Positions 16,416 to 25,657 of a stretch of DNA of 45,708 nucleotides are shown one piece after another. Every line of letters begins with the position of its first letter. Position 1 is the first letter of the stretch. Position numbers and translations under genes: made by a program. Below the pieces are notes generated by a model. The model did not search any database, was not told the DNA's origin, and saw only the letters and a program-made list of their open reading frames with translations. The DNA comes from Pseudomonas folii (GTDB lineage Bacteria; Pseudomonadota; Gammaproteobacteria; Pseudomonadales; Pseudomonadaceae): NCBI RefSeq assembly GCF_014357575.1, contig NZ_JACONW010000031.1, forward strand, positions 1-45,708, written 5' to 3'.

Positions 16416-19400
16416 CAGGGCAGCGTCGACAGCGGGACGCGATACAACGCGTCGCCCGGCTCGGCGTCACCGAACCGGACCCAGTTGGCCAGATCATTGT
16501 GGAAGGTTTCATACAGACGGATTTTCGAATCCAGTTCGTCGATGAAGTCTTCCTGTTCGGCCACGCTCAAGGACAGCCACAGGTCCTGAGTCATGCTCAG
16601 CGCCTTGCTGCGGTAAGGCAGGCCGTCGAGGTATTCACCAAGAATGCCGCCTTCGGCCAGTTTTGCGCCTTTGCGCAGGGCCGAAGGATCACGGCTCATG
16701 TACGCGCTGGCGCTGGCGATCTCCTGGAAAAAGTCCTTCGGTGAGGTTTTGGTTTTGCGTGCGGCATCAACGATGAGCTTCAGGGATTGCTGCAGGTCGT
16801 TGAGTTGCAACTTGGTCAGCATCACGCAAACCTGAAACGCGGGCAGTGTCGGGTTGGTCAGGTCGCGGTCAGCGGCCCAGGCGCTGACCAGTTGGGGGGC
16901 CTGGCTGGCAGATTTACGGCCCAGGAAATCCATATGCATTGCATAACCGATGGCTGCTGATTTGTCGGCAACGCTGGGCGCAGCGGCCAGATTCGGTACA
17001 GCTTGCGTTTGATTGCTGCGCACCTGATGCACAAGGTCGGCGAACACCGTGCCGATCTCATCGACCTGCGCGCCGAATTTGTTGACGTCACCGCCCGCCA
17101 CCGGGATGTAGAGATCGCCGATTTTCGGGTTGGCGTCGGCGGTCAGCGTTCGATATTGCTGCTCGGCCTGCGCATGGTTTTTCTTGCCTGCGTCGGTGCG
17201 CAGGTGCAGTGCATAGATTTTGATCTGTTTGCTCAGCGCCGCCTGACGGACTTCCGCCTCGTTCATTTGCGTGCTGCTGTAAGGGTCGTTTTTGCGCAGA
17301 GAACCGGCATCACTGACCAGCAGGATCAAGCGCCCGCCGTAGCCTGACCAATCCATGTCGTTGACCGCCCGCATGACCCCGGCGAACGAATCTTCGTTGA
17401 AGGAATGGCTCGATACCGAGGTTGCCTTGACCTGACTGGCCAGTCGCATGAATCGCTCTGGATCGCGGCCCTGATCAAGGGTGATCAGGGTTTTACTCAA
17501 GTATTCCAGCCCAGGGGTCTTAGTGACGTTGTTGCGAAACCCGACCATCCCGAAGCTGACACTGTCCAGCTCGCCGCGCTGAGCGATCTTGCTCTGCAGT
17601 TCGTGCACGACGGTGCGAACCTGATCGATGTAGGGCTGCATCGACACCGACGTGTCCACAACCAGCACCACGGCTGTGCGGAAGCTGTCGGTGCTGGCCT
17701 GTGGTTTAGCGTTCGCGCTCTCGGCAGATTTGCGTTGCTCGCTGCCGGGATCGATGGACGCCACATTCAACAACTGAACAGGCTGGCCGTTTTCATCAAA
17801 GGTTTCCCGGGATTCGAAAATCGGCAACAGGTAGAACTGATCCGGCGGTACTGCGCTGGCGCTTGGCTCCAAGGCTAGAACCTGCTGGCTATCGTCAGGG
17901 TCGTTTTGCGCCTTGAGCAAGAGGTTTCTCGCGGCAGTAGTGTTGCCCAGCATGTTTTCCAGCTCGCCGGGCTGGCGCAGGAACATCACGGGTGAACGAC
18001 CGGAGCGCTCAGTGAATTTAAGCACCAGGCTTTGCTTCCAGTCGCTGACCTGGGCTGCAGGTAACCAGCCTTCGCTGCGTCCATCACTGGCCGCACCGAC
18101 GCGCAGCCATTGGGCGCCATCGACGGTCTGGCGCTGATAAACGTAAAGCACCGAAAACGACGGTAATGGTTTGTTTGGCTGACCACCCGGTTCGCTCGCA
18201 TAGCTCGCCCCGGGCTTGCTCAACACACGCTGGAACAGGGTTTTCTTGCCGGGCATCAACAGTGGGCGCTGACCGCCATCGGCGTTGGCCGCAAGGGCCG
18301 GATCCACCGCTGTCGATTGACCGACAGGCGTTGTGTTTGCCGCTGGCGAGCGAGTGGTTGTCAGCGTGTTATCTGCTTGGGTCAGTTCCTCTGTGTTTTT
18401 CGAGCTCATCCACCAGTAACCCCCGCCCGCGAGGCCCAGGGCAGCAGCAATTGCGACACCGAGCAACGCCAGCATCGGGCCTCGACGCTGTCCGGAAGCC
18501 TCTGTCTTTTCTGCTGTCGGTTTTGCCTGTGGGGGCGGCGGAGACGTTGGTGCGCTGCGGGGAATCTCGATGGACTCCGGGGTGATCCCGGCCAGATCAA
18601 GACCAGCCTGTGGTGGAATCGGCAGCGGTTGAACAATTGTGCTTTCAGTGGCTGTCGCGGGCAGATTATCCAGCGCGGCGATCAGTTGTTCGGCATTGGC
18701 AAAACGCTCCGCCGGGTCCTTGGCCAACAGCCGGCGCAGAACGTCCTGATAGCGGTCGTGATGAATCGGCAGCTCTGGCAACGGCTCGGTCAGGTGAGCC
18801 AGCGCGGTGGAGAGTGCGTCGACGCCTGTATACGGCAGCCTGCCGACGAGGATCTCGTAAAGCACCACGCCCAGGGCATACAGGTCGGCGCGCCCGTCAA
18901 TGTCCTGTCCACGCGCCTGTTCGGGGCTCATGTAGCTGGGGGTGCCCACGGTAAAACCGGCCTGAGTGAACTGCGTGCGGTCGTCCAGGGATTTGGCGAT
19001 ACCGAAGTCCGACAGCACGGCTGTGCCGTCGGCCCGGAACAGGATGTTGGCCGGTTTCACATCGCGATGGACCAGCCCTTGAGCATGGGCGTAACCCAGC
19101 GCTGAGGCGATCTGGCGGATGAACAGCAAGCCCTGCTCGGGACTCAGGCCCGCAGCGATGCGTTCCTTGAGCGTGCCGTTGGGCAAGTATTCCATGGCCA
19201 TGTAGTACAGCTCGTCCACATTGCCGATGTCATGGATGGTGACCGTGTGCGGATGCGACAACCGCGCGAGGGTGCGTCCTTCGCGCAGGAAGCGTTCGCA
19301 GAAGCTGGGGTCGGCGGCGAGCGACGCGGCCATGATCTTCAGCGCCACCTTGCGTTGCAGTGAACGCTGGGTCGCCAGATAGACCGTGGCCATGGCGCCT

Positions 19401-19447
19401 TCGCCAATCTCACCTTCTATGTCAAAACCGGGTATCAGGATATCCAT
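16415..19447 (-). CDS. ppkA: T6SS serine/threonine kinase PpkA with von Willebrand A domain
   Basis: The 1010-residue transmembrane kinase has a Hanks-type domain at residues 8-265 with GEGAMATVYLA (loop), catalytic Lys37, HRD at 127-129, DFG at 147-149 and SPE at 174-176. A proline-rich linker precedes one membrane helix near 335-357. The periplasmic part has an SH3-like segment near 420-470 and a vWA domain from about 590 with the metal-site motif DTSVS. PpkA dimerises when signalled by TagQRST and phosphorylates Fha, switching on assembly. It is 11 bases downstream of pppA in the same operon. Confidence 0.95.
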   Translation of the reverse strand: MDILIPGFDIEGEIGEGAMATVYLATQRSLQRKVALKIMAASLAADPSFCERFLREGRTLARLSHPHTVTIHDIGNVDELYYMAMEYLPNGTLKERIAAGLSPEQGLLFIRQIASALGYAHAQGLVHRDVKPANILFRADGTAVLSDFGIAKSLDDRTQFTQAGFTVGTPSYMSPEQARGQDIDGRADLYALGVVLYEILVGRLPYTGVDALSTALAHLTEPLPELPIHHDRYQDVLRRLLAKDPAERFANAEQLIAALDNLPATATESTIVQPLPIPPQAGLDLAGITPESIEIPRSAPTSPPPPQAKPTAEKTEASGQRRGPMLALLGVAIAAALGLAGGGYWWMSSKNTEELTQADNTLTTTRSPAANTTPVGQSTAVDPALAANADGGQRPLLMPGKKTLFQRVLSKPGASYASEPGGQPNKPLPSFSVLYVYQRQTVDGAQWLRVGAASDGRSEGWLPAAQVSDWKQSLVLKFTERSGRSPVMFLRQPGELENMLGNTTAARNLLLKAQNDPDDSQQVLALEPSASAVPPDQFYLLPIFESRETFDENGQPVQLLNVASIDPGSEQRKSAESANAKPQASTDSFRTAVVLVVDTSVSMQPYIDQVRTVVHELQSKIAQRGELDSVSFGMVGFRNNVTKTPGLEYLSKTLITLDQGRDPERFMRLASQVKATSVSSHSFNEDSFAGVMRAVNDMDWSGYGGRLILLVSDAGSLRKNDPYSSTQMNEAEVRQAALSKQIKIYALHLRTDAGKKNHAQAEQQYRTLTADANPKIGDLYIPVAGGDVNKFGAQVDEIGTVFADLVHQVRSNQTQAVPNLAAAPSVADKSAAIGYAMHMDFLGRKSASQAPQLVSAWAADRDLTNPTLPAFQVCVMLTKLQLNDLQQSLKLIVDAARKTKTSPKDFFQEIASASAYMSRDPSALRKGAKLAEGGILGEYLDGLPYRSKALSMTQDLWLSLSVAEQEDFIDELDSKIRLYETFHNDLANWVRFGDAEPGDALYRVPLSTLP

Positions 19448-19458
19448 GGATGCTTTCT

Positions 19459-20178
19459 TCAGTTGGCTTTGACGACGATTGCCGTGATGTTGTCGGGGGC
19501 GCCACGCGTCAACCCGAGGTGTATCAGGCTGCGCACCACCTGATACGGGTCGCTGTGGCCAAGTACGTCGCGAATTTCATGGTCTTCAGCGGTCTTGTTA
19601 AGGCCGTCGCTGCACAGCAGATAGGTATCGCCGGGGACGATCTGAAGCGGAACCATGGCCAGCTCCAGTCCTTCTTCCACGCCAATGGCGCGGGTCACGA
19701 TGTTGGCGCGCGGGTGCACTCTGGCCTGTGCTTCGCTGAGCAGCCCGCTGTCTTGCAAGTCCTGAACGTAACTGTGATCGCGGGAGATGCTCTCCAGCAC
19801 GCCGTCGCGCAAGCGATACAGGCGGCTGTCACCGGCCCACAGGCATACACCTTCGTCCTGTCTTACGGCGAGCAACACCAGCGTGCTGCCCATCATGCTC
19901 ACGCCACGGGTTTTGGTTTCTTCGCGCACCGTCGCGTTGACCTCGGCCATCCGGGACCGCAACTCGCGGGTGTACAGCGACAGATCCTGCGACACCGGAA
20001 TACCTCGCAAACTGTCCACTATCAGGCTGCTGACATAGTCCCCGGCGGCGTGACCACCCATGCCGTCGGCCACAGCCCACAGACCGTTTTCGGTCAGCTC
20101 CAGCGAGGCATCTTCATTTATCTTGCGCACCATGCCGACGTGGCTGTAGCAGGCAGATTTATAGGTGATGCGAGACAT
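19459..20178 (-). CDS. pppA: PP2C-type serine/threonine phosphatase PppA
   Basis: The 239-residue PP2C phosphatase has the metal-binding acidic motifs in order: KINEDAS (about residues 19-25), AVADGMGGHAAGD (about 37-49), LLCSDGLNK (about 186-194) and a late DNITAIVV (about 229-236). All four expected aspartates are present. It removes phosphate from Fha and so resets the T6SS switch. The ATG directly follows the tagF stop with no spacing. Confidence 0.95.
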   Translation of the reverse strand: MSRITYKSACYSHVGMVRKINEDASLELTENGLWAVADGMGGHAAGDYVSSLIVDSLRGIPVSQDLSLYTRELRSRMAEVNATVREETKTRGVSMMGSTLVLLAVRQDEGVCLWAGDSRLYRLRDGVLESISRDHSYVQDLQDSGLLSEAQARVHPRANIVTRAIGVEEGLELAMVPLQIVPGDTYLLCSDGLNKTAEDHEIRDVLGHSDPYQVVRSLIHLGLTRGAPDNITAIVVKAN

Positions 20179-20829
20179 CTAGTTCGTGGCTCCTTGCCCA
20201 AGCAGAAAACTGCCGAATTGCGCGGCGGCTGGCAGTCCTGCGCAATGCAGCAGGCCCGGCGCGATCTGTTCCGAGCCTTTGCCCCACCACAGACTCGAGT
20301 GGTCACAGGCCTTGTCCACCAGTGCAGCGCTACGCTGCGCAGGCTCCGTCGCTGTCATTCGCTGCAAACCGGCGAAGTTGCCGTGAGGCCGTCGCGGTGT
20401 GACAGGCAGTGCGCCCAGCCCTTGCAGGCCGCTGTCGAAGGCTTCGAAGCTGGCGCCCTCGTCCAGCGTCGAGAGCAGCAATGATTCGGTCTGCTCAAAC
20501 CAGTCTTCGGGTCCGGTAACCACTGCGCCCAGGCTGTGATCGTTGGCCAGAGGTTGAGCGATGGTCAGGGGGAAATAACGCCCGACCCGGTCAATACTCG
20601 GCATCAGCACACCCACCACGGCATCAGGCCCGCACACACCGGGGGCGACTGCAAAACGCCAGAGCGGGCTGACCAGATAGGCGTCCAGCCACCGGCTGCC
20701 CAGTTGTTGCTGGCTAGCGAGCAACCCGGCAGCGAGCCAGGCGTCCCAAGGCTTGATGAAACTCTGTGGCAGGCCACGGCTGACAAAATCGCCGCGGCTG
20801 GCCAGCTTGCCGTAAAACCCTGTCGTCAT
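20179..20829 (-). CDS. tagF: T6SS post-translational repressor TagF
   Basis: The 216-residue protein begins at the ATG at 20829, which overlaps the tssM stop by four bases (ATGA). The longer frame reads back into tssM and is an artefact. The start MTTGFYGKLASRGDFVSRGLP is the usual TagF/SciT (DUF2094) opening, followed by WDAWLAAGL near residue 30. In P. aeruginosa TagF holds the system off independently of phosphorylation, by binding Fha. Some species fuse TagF to PppA; here they are separate adjacent genes. Confidence 0.93.
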   Translation of the reverse strand: MTTGFYGKLASRGDFVSRGLPQSFIKPWDAWLAAGLLASQQQLGSRWLDAYLVSPLWRFAVAPGVCGPDAVVGVLMPSIDRVGRYFPLTIAQPLANDHSLGAVVTGPEDWFEQTESLLLSTLDEGASFEAFDSGLQGLGALPVTPRRPHGNFAGLQRMTATEPAQRSAALVDKACDHSSLWWGKGSEQIAPGLLHCAGLPAAAQFGSFLLGQGATN

Positions 20830-23800
20830 AACCGCTCCGGCAGGCTGAAGCCGCTGAGGACACGACTCTTGAATGGGTTGAAAGCACTGTTGGCGCGCAG
20901 CTCGTAGGAGATGCTCGCGCTGTCGACCCGCAGGCGCAGATTGAAACGGTCCGGCGAGCTGCCCGCGACCAGATCCGATTGCTCCAGCAGGCGGAACCAG
21001 GCCCAGGGACCGTCCAGGGTAATGGCCGAGCGACCACTGGCCGATGGCGGCGAAATCGACATGCGGACCACGCCGATGCTCCCTGCATTCGGCCATTGCA
21101 TCGCCACAGGGCGGCTTGGGCCATGGTCGTAACTGATCTGCTGGCCATCAAGGTCGAGCAGGAATTGGGTGATCGAAGCATCCATGGCCACGGGCTTTAG
21201 CTCGAAGCGCACCATCGGCTGGGTTCCACCAGAGCGGAAGAACGCATCGCGGATCGCTGCGGCACGCTGGAAGGTTTGCAGCACGCCCGCATTGATCCCC
21301 AGTTTCTGTGCCGCACCGGGCTGCCAGCGCCAGGTGGAAGCCGATGTATCGACGTAAGGTTGCAGGTATCTGCGGAAGTAGTTGTCCATCACTCCGCCAA
21401 CCCCGAAGAACTGGCCGAAGTCATCCAGCGTGGCATCCCGATTGCTGCCGGGCGACAGGGGATAACGCCCGCTCAGGGACTGGCGATAAACGTTGACCAC
21501 TTCGCTTACCCAGGCGGCGTTCAACTGGTTACGCACCCCGCCCATCATCGTATTGGTGGTGGAACTGACCACGGATTTGACCAGGCCTTGCACCAGAGGC
21601 GGTTGGCGCTCTGCCGTCAGGCTGACGCGCTGAGCTGCGGCAGTGGCCGAGTTTTTCGCCTCGCCAAGCAGCGCATCACCGCTGGCACCGACCATGGCGC
21701 TGACCTGTACATACAGCGCATTCATGTCCGCCAACAGACCGTCAATGGCGGCCGGTTCGCCTTCGCCCTTGCTGACCAGACTGTTGAGTTCGGCAAAGTG
21801 CGCACTGACCGGGTCTTCGCTGCTGACCGGCGTTGCGGTGTTGCTCGCCGGTTGTTCCTGACCCAGCAACGAGCCGAGCTTTTGCTTGAGCTGATCGACG
21901 TTGCCGTCGACTTTCTTGCCTTGAGCGGCGAGCAGTTTTTCTTCCTGTTGCAGGTCTGTTTCTTTGGCGACTGCGACCAGCAGTTTCTTCAGGGGCGACG
22001 AAGGTCCGGAGAGGACACGCAGCACGTCCGCGGCTTGTGCCACGCTGGTGATGGGCACGAAGTCGATGTCGGCGAGCAGGGCGTCCCAGTTCCGCAGGTA
22101 GTCCTGGAAATACAGGCGCCTTACGTCTGCGGCGAGGCTGGCAACGTTCTGTTGATCAGCCTGATCGCGGCCCAGCACCCATTGCTCTTCTGCCAGCGTG
22201 CCCGCTTGCGTCAGGCTGGTCGCCAGAAAGGCTTCCCGATAGCCCTTGGCGGTAAAAAAGCCGCTCAAAGGATCGCCTAACGGCTTGCCACTCTTGCGCG
22301 CAAACACCAGTGGCGCATCGCGACCGGCCGCCTCACTGAGGCGAAAGTCAGCGACGCCTTCGGGTAATTTGTGTCGCTTGACCCGGTCATAAACGCGTTG
22401 CGCAACAGGCAACTGTTGCAGCTGGCGGCGCAGGTCGTCGATCAGGCGCTGGTCCAGTCGTGCATTGGGCGGATGGCGCTCGAACAGCGCCTGCAGATGT
22501 TCACCCAATTGCTGGCGTTGTTCCGGCGGCAGATCGCGGGGCAGGTTTTGGTCCCAGTCCAGGGCGATCCAGGCCTTGATGAAGTCGGGATCGTAATGCT
22601 CGTTGTCGGCGAGCATCAGGTAGGCCTTCAAACCCTCGTAAAGGTAATCAGAGCTGCCACCGCTGTGCAGTTGCTCTTCAATGCGCGTCACCAGACGGGG
22701 GGCAAATACCGCGATGAGAAGTTTGCGATAGACGCTGCCGGACTCTGCCTCAAGCATGTCGCCTTGATAAAGCCCCAGCCCCTCGGACCAGTCTGGTGCA
22801 TCGCCCGCCAGATGCTTGACCCCATTGAGCAGTGGCAGCACCGCCAGCACATCGCGTTGTGCCGGGCTCAGGTTTTGTACGCTTTGGCCCAAGGGCGCGA
22901 CCTTCTGATCGACCTGGGCGATGTACGCCTGGTTGGCGCGATAACTGACCCACCACAACACACTGACCGCCAGCACCACCGCGATGGTCGCTGCCAGAAC
23001 CCCGCGGGCGATCCATTTGCGGCGCCGTTCGACTTTGGGGTTGACGCCCACCAGCCCCCGCTCGGCGAACGCCACTGCGGTGAACAGCTTGTGGATGAAA
23101 TAACTGCGCCCGGTGCCGCTCTGGCGCGCCAGATGCTGACGGTCCAGGCTCATGCTTTGGGCCATGGCGCCGATCAGGCGGTCAATCGGGCTGCCTTCCT
23201 GGGTGCCGCTGGTGAAGTACACCCCACGCAGCAAAGCCCGGTCTTCGTAGGCGTTGGGTTTGAAGACGCCGTCCAGGAAACTTTGCAGACAATCCTTCAA
23301 CGCGCCGAATTGCTGAGGGAAGCCGTAAATCAAGTCGCGCCGGGCCGGGTCCCGCTCCTGCTGCAAGCGCTCCACCAGGCGTGCGTTGATTCGTTGCTCC
23401 AGCAGGGCGAATTCACTGAGGAATTCAGCCAGCGGACCCTGTGCGTTCTTGCCGTCGTCAAGGGCAAAGGTCATCCCCCAGACCTGCTCACGCTCTTCTT
23501 TGCTCAAGGCATCGAAGAACTCCATGAAGCCGGGTACCAGATCCAGCTTTGTCAGCATCAGGTAGATCGGGAAACGCACGCCGAGCTGGGTATACAGCTC
23601 TTGAATACGGGCGCGGATTGCAACGGCATGCGCCTCACGCTCAGCGTCAGTGCCGAGCAACAGGTCAGACAGACTGATGGCAATGAAAGCGCCGTCGATA
23701 GGACGCCGCGAACGCTGATTTTTCAGCAGGTCCAGAAAGCCCAGCCACGCGGCTTTATCGACCTGCGCATGGCTGTCCTGAGTGGTATAGCGCCCCGCTG

Positions 23801-24332
23801 TATCGAGCAAAACGGCCTGATCGGTAAACCACCAGTCACAGTTGCGCGTTCCGCCGACACCACGAATCGCGCCCGCACCCATCTGCGCCGCCAACGGAAA
23901 ATGCAGACCGGAATTGACCAGCGCAGTGGTCTTGCCCGAACCCGGCGGGCCGATGATCACGTACCACGGCAGTTCGTACAGATTGCGTCGCTCATCGCCG
24001 CCCAACCGGGCTTTCTTGAGCAGTGCCAGCGCTTCGTCCATGCGTTGGCGCAAGGTGGCGAGTTCTTCTGCTGTGGCCACACTGGCCGGGTCCGGAGCCT
24101 CTTGCTCAGCCAGACTTTGCATCACTCTGGCGGCCTGACGACGTGCCTGAACGATGCGAAATACCCGGTACGCCAGCCATGCCGCGAACAGCAGGATGAT
24201 CAGCGCCCAGCGACGGCCTTCCGGCACCAGGGCTTCAAGCAGCGGACCGACAAACCAGATAATCAGACTTAACGCGATCAGGCCCAGAACCGGGACGATC
24301 CAGCGAATGAAAAAACCGAAAAACGCCTTCAC
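20826..24332 (-). CDS. tssM: T6SS membrane complex protein TssM (IcmF)
   Basis: The 1168-residue inner-membrane protein has two N-terminal helices (about 11-32 and 41-58), a cytoplasmic NTPase domain with Walker A GPPGSGKTT at 128-136, and a third helix near 436-460. The rest is periplasmic and reaches TssJ. The length is normal for the family and the Walker motif is intact. Its start overlaps the tssL stop (ATGA). It forms the envelope-spanning channel with TssJ and TssL. Confidence 0.96.
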   Translation of the reverse strand: MKAFFGFFIRWIVPVLGLIALSLIIWFVGPLLEALVPEGRRWALIILLFAAWLAYRVFRIVQARRQAARVMQSLAEQEAPDPASVATAEELATLRQRMDEALALLKKARLGGDERRNLYELPWYVIIGPPGSGKTTALVNSGLHFPLAAQMGAGAIRGVGGTRNCDWWFTDQAVLLDTAGRYTTQDSHAQVDKAAWLGFLDLLKNQRSRRPIDGAFIAISLSDLLLGTDAEREAHAVAIRARIQELYTQLGVRFPIYLMLTKLDLVPGFMEFFDALSKEEREQVWGMTFALDDGKNAQGPLAEFLSEFALLEQRINARLVERLQQERDPARRDLIYGFPQQFGALKDCLQSFLDGVFKPNAYEDRALLRGVYFTSGTQEGSPIDRLIGAMAQSMSLDRQHLARQSGTGRSYFIHKLFTAVAFAERGLVGVNPKVERRRKWIARGVLAATIAVVLAVSVLWWVSYRANQAYIAQVDQKVAPLGQSVQNLSPAQRDVLAVLPLLNGVKHLAGDAPDWSEGLGLYQGDMLEAESGSVYRKLLIAVFAPRLVTRIEEQLHSGGSSDYLYEGLKAYLMLADNEHYDPDFIKAWIALDWDQNLPRDLPPEQRQQLGEHLQALFERHPPNARLDQRLIDDLRRQLQQLPVAQRVYDRVKRHKLPEGVADFRLSEAAGRDAPLVFARKSGKPLGDPLSGFFTAKGYREAFLATSLTQAGTLAEEQWVLGRDQADQQNVASLAADVRRLYFQDYLRNWDALLADIDFVPITSVAQAADVLRVLSGPSSPLKKLLVAVAKETDLQQEEKLLAAQGKKVDGNVDQLKQKLGSLLGQEQPASNTATPVSSEDPVSAHFAELNSLVSKGEGEPAAIDGLLADMNALYVQVSAMVGASGDALLGEAKNSATAAAQRVSLTAERQPPLVQGLVKSVVSSTTNTMMGGVRNQLNAAWVSEVVNVYRQSLSGRYPLSPGSNRDATLDDFGQFFGVGGVMDNYFRRYLQPYVDTSASTWRWQPGAAQKLGINAGVLQTFQRAAAIRDAFFRSGGTQPMVRFELKPVAMDASITQFLLDLDGQQISYDHGPSRPVAMQWPNAGSIGVVRMSISPPSASGRSAITLDGPWAWFRLLEQSDLVAGSSPDRFNLRLRVDSASISYELRANSAFNPFKSRVLSGFSLPERL

Positions 24333-25651
24333 TCGACCCCCTCCGCCAGAACAGTGATTTCAACCCGGCGATTCTTCGCCCGGCCTTCGCTGGTGTTATT
24401 CGGTGCCAGCGGTTCGGTGTCGCTACGCCCTTCGGCGGTAAAGCGCTGCGGCTGACCGGTTTTAGCGGCGAGGATCTGCAAGACCTGCTCGGCGCGTGCC
24501 TGGGACAATGCCCAGTTCGACGGGAAACGCAGGGTGGCAATAGGACGATTGTCACTATGGCCGGTGACGCGCACCTGGCCTTTGACGTTGCGAATCGCGT
24601 CGGCAATGCGCAGCATCAGCGGCTGGAAATCGTCAACAATGCTGGCGCTGGCGGAAGCGAATAGCTCGTCACCGCGAATGGTCACCACCGAGCGATCCAC
24701 TGCGTCTTCCACGGAGACCCGGCCTGCCTTGATCTCGTCAGCGAGGAAGCCCGCCAGACGCGGCCGCTCTACCAGCTTGGGTTGCACGACGGGACGGTCA
24801 ATGGCCTGCACCGGAATCTCGCCCAGTGCATGGATGTTCTTGAAGACCGGTTCGGCATCGGATGCCAGCTTCAGGCGCAGGCCGAAGAGCAGCAATAACA
24901 GCAACGCCAGGCCAATGGCTACGCCGACCCAGGGCGGCATGAATTGGGAAAGGCGATCACGGGCCACGCTGAGCCCGCGCCAATGAGGCGACAACTCGCG
25001 CTCGTATTCACCCCGCGCACTGCGGATGGCCGCGCTGGTCCGCTCACGCAAGGCGTCCAGCTGGCTGCGACCGTCATTCATGACCCGATAGCGACCCTCG
25101 AAACCCAGGCACATGCACAGGTACAGCAGTTCCAGCAGATATAAGCGTTCACGCGGGCTTTGCAGGCAGTGCTCCAGAAGTTGAAAGACCTTCTCGCCGC
25201 CCCAGGCTTCGTTGTGCACCGTGATCAGCAGGCTTTGTTTGCCCCACTCACTGGTGCTGCCCCAAGGCGTGCTCAGCACCGCTTCGTCCAGCGCGGTACA
25301 CAGCGCATAACGGGCCAGCAGCACCTCATTGCGAGCGATACCCGCAGCTTCGGCGTCCTGTTCGAACTGGCGCAGATAACCCAATAATTGTGCGCGCAGA
25401 CTTGCCGGTGCCGGATGAGCGATGGTGCTGCGCAGGCGCGTGAGCAAGGCCAGCAATGGACCGGCGGCAGACTCCAGCGGGTTCAGGCCTTGTGCCTTGC
25501 CGGTCAGCGCAGGGCCAGCGGGAGCAGCAGGTGGAGCCGTCGGTTGCTCCGGACTTGCCGGCTGCGGTCCGCGTCCACCAGGGCGCGGCATGAACTGCGT
25601 GCGGTCGTTGGGGGATGCAAACGGGTTCGAAGGATCGTCGTTCCGGGTCAT
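24329..25651 (-). CDS. tssL: T6SS membrane complex protein TssL, extended with OmpA-like domain
   Basis: The 440-residue protein has a DotU/IcmH cytoplasmic domain (about 55-235, with ALCTALDEAVLSTPWG and LCMCLGFEGRYR), one membrane helix near 240-262 and a C-terminal OmpA-type peptidoglycan-binding domain (about 300-438: VTGHSDNRP, LSQARAEQVLQIL, GRAKNRRVEI). This is the evolved TssL seen in HSI-I systems, which anchors the complex to the cell wall without a separate TagL. A Pro-rich N-terminal tail precedes the DotU domain. Confidence 0.95.
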   Translation of the reverse strand: MTRNDDPSNPFASPNDRTQFMPRPGGRGPQPASPEQPTAPPAAPAGPALTGKAQGLNPLESAAGPLLALLTRLRSTIAHPAPASLRAQLLGYLRQFEQDAEAAGIARNEVLLARYALCTALDEAVLSTPWGSTSEWGKQSLLITVHNEAWGGEKVFQLLEHCLQSPRERLYLLELLYLCMCLGFEGRYRVMNDGRSQLDALRERTSAAIRSARGEYERELSPHWRGLSVARDRLSQFMPPWVGVAIGLALLLLLLFGLRLKLASDAEPVFKNIHALGEIPVQAIDRPVVQPKLVERPRLAGFLADEIKAGRVSVEDAVDRSVVTIRGDELFASASASIVDDFQPLMLRIADAIRNVKGQVRVTGHSDNRPIATLRFPSNWALSQARAEQVLQILAAKTGQPQRFTAEGRSDTEPLAPNNTSEGRAKNRRVEITVLAEGVE

Positions 25652-25657
25652 CGCCAG

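Noticed and set aside
19360..20484. Plus-strand open frame opposite pppA and tagF
   Set aside because: Antisense to recognised genes; no family features.
22371..24272. Long plus-strand open frame (633 codons) opposite tssM
   Set aside because: It lies wholly within tssM on the other strand, has no ribosome site and a His/Gln/Arg-rich composition typical of antisense frames in high-GC genes.
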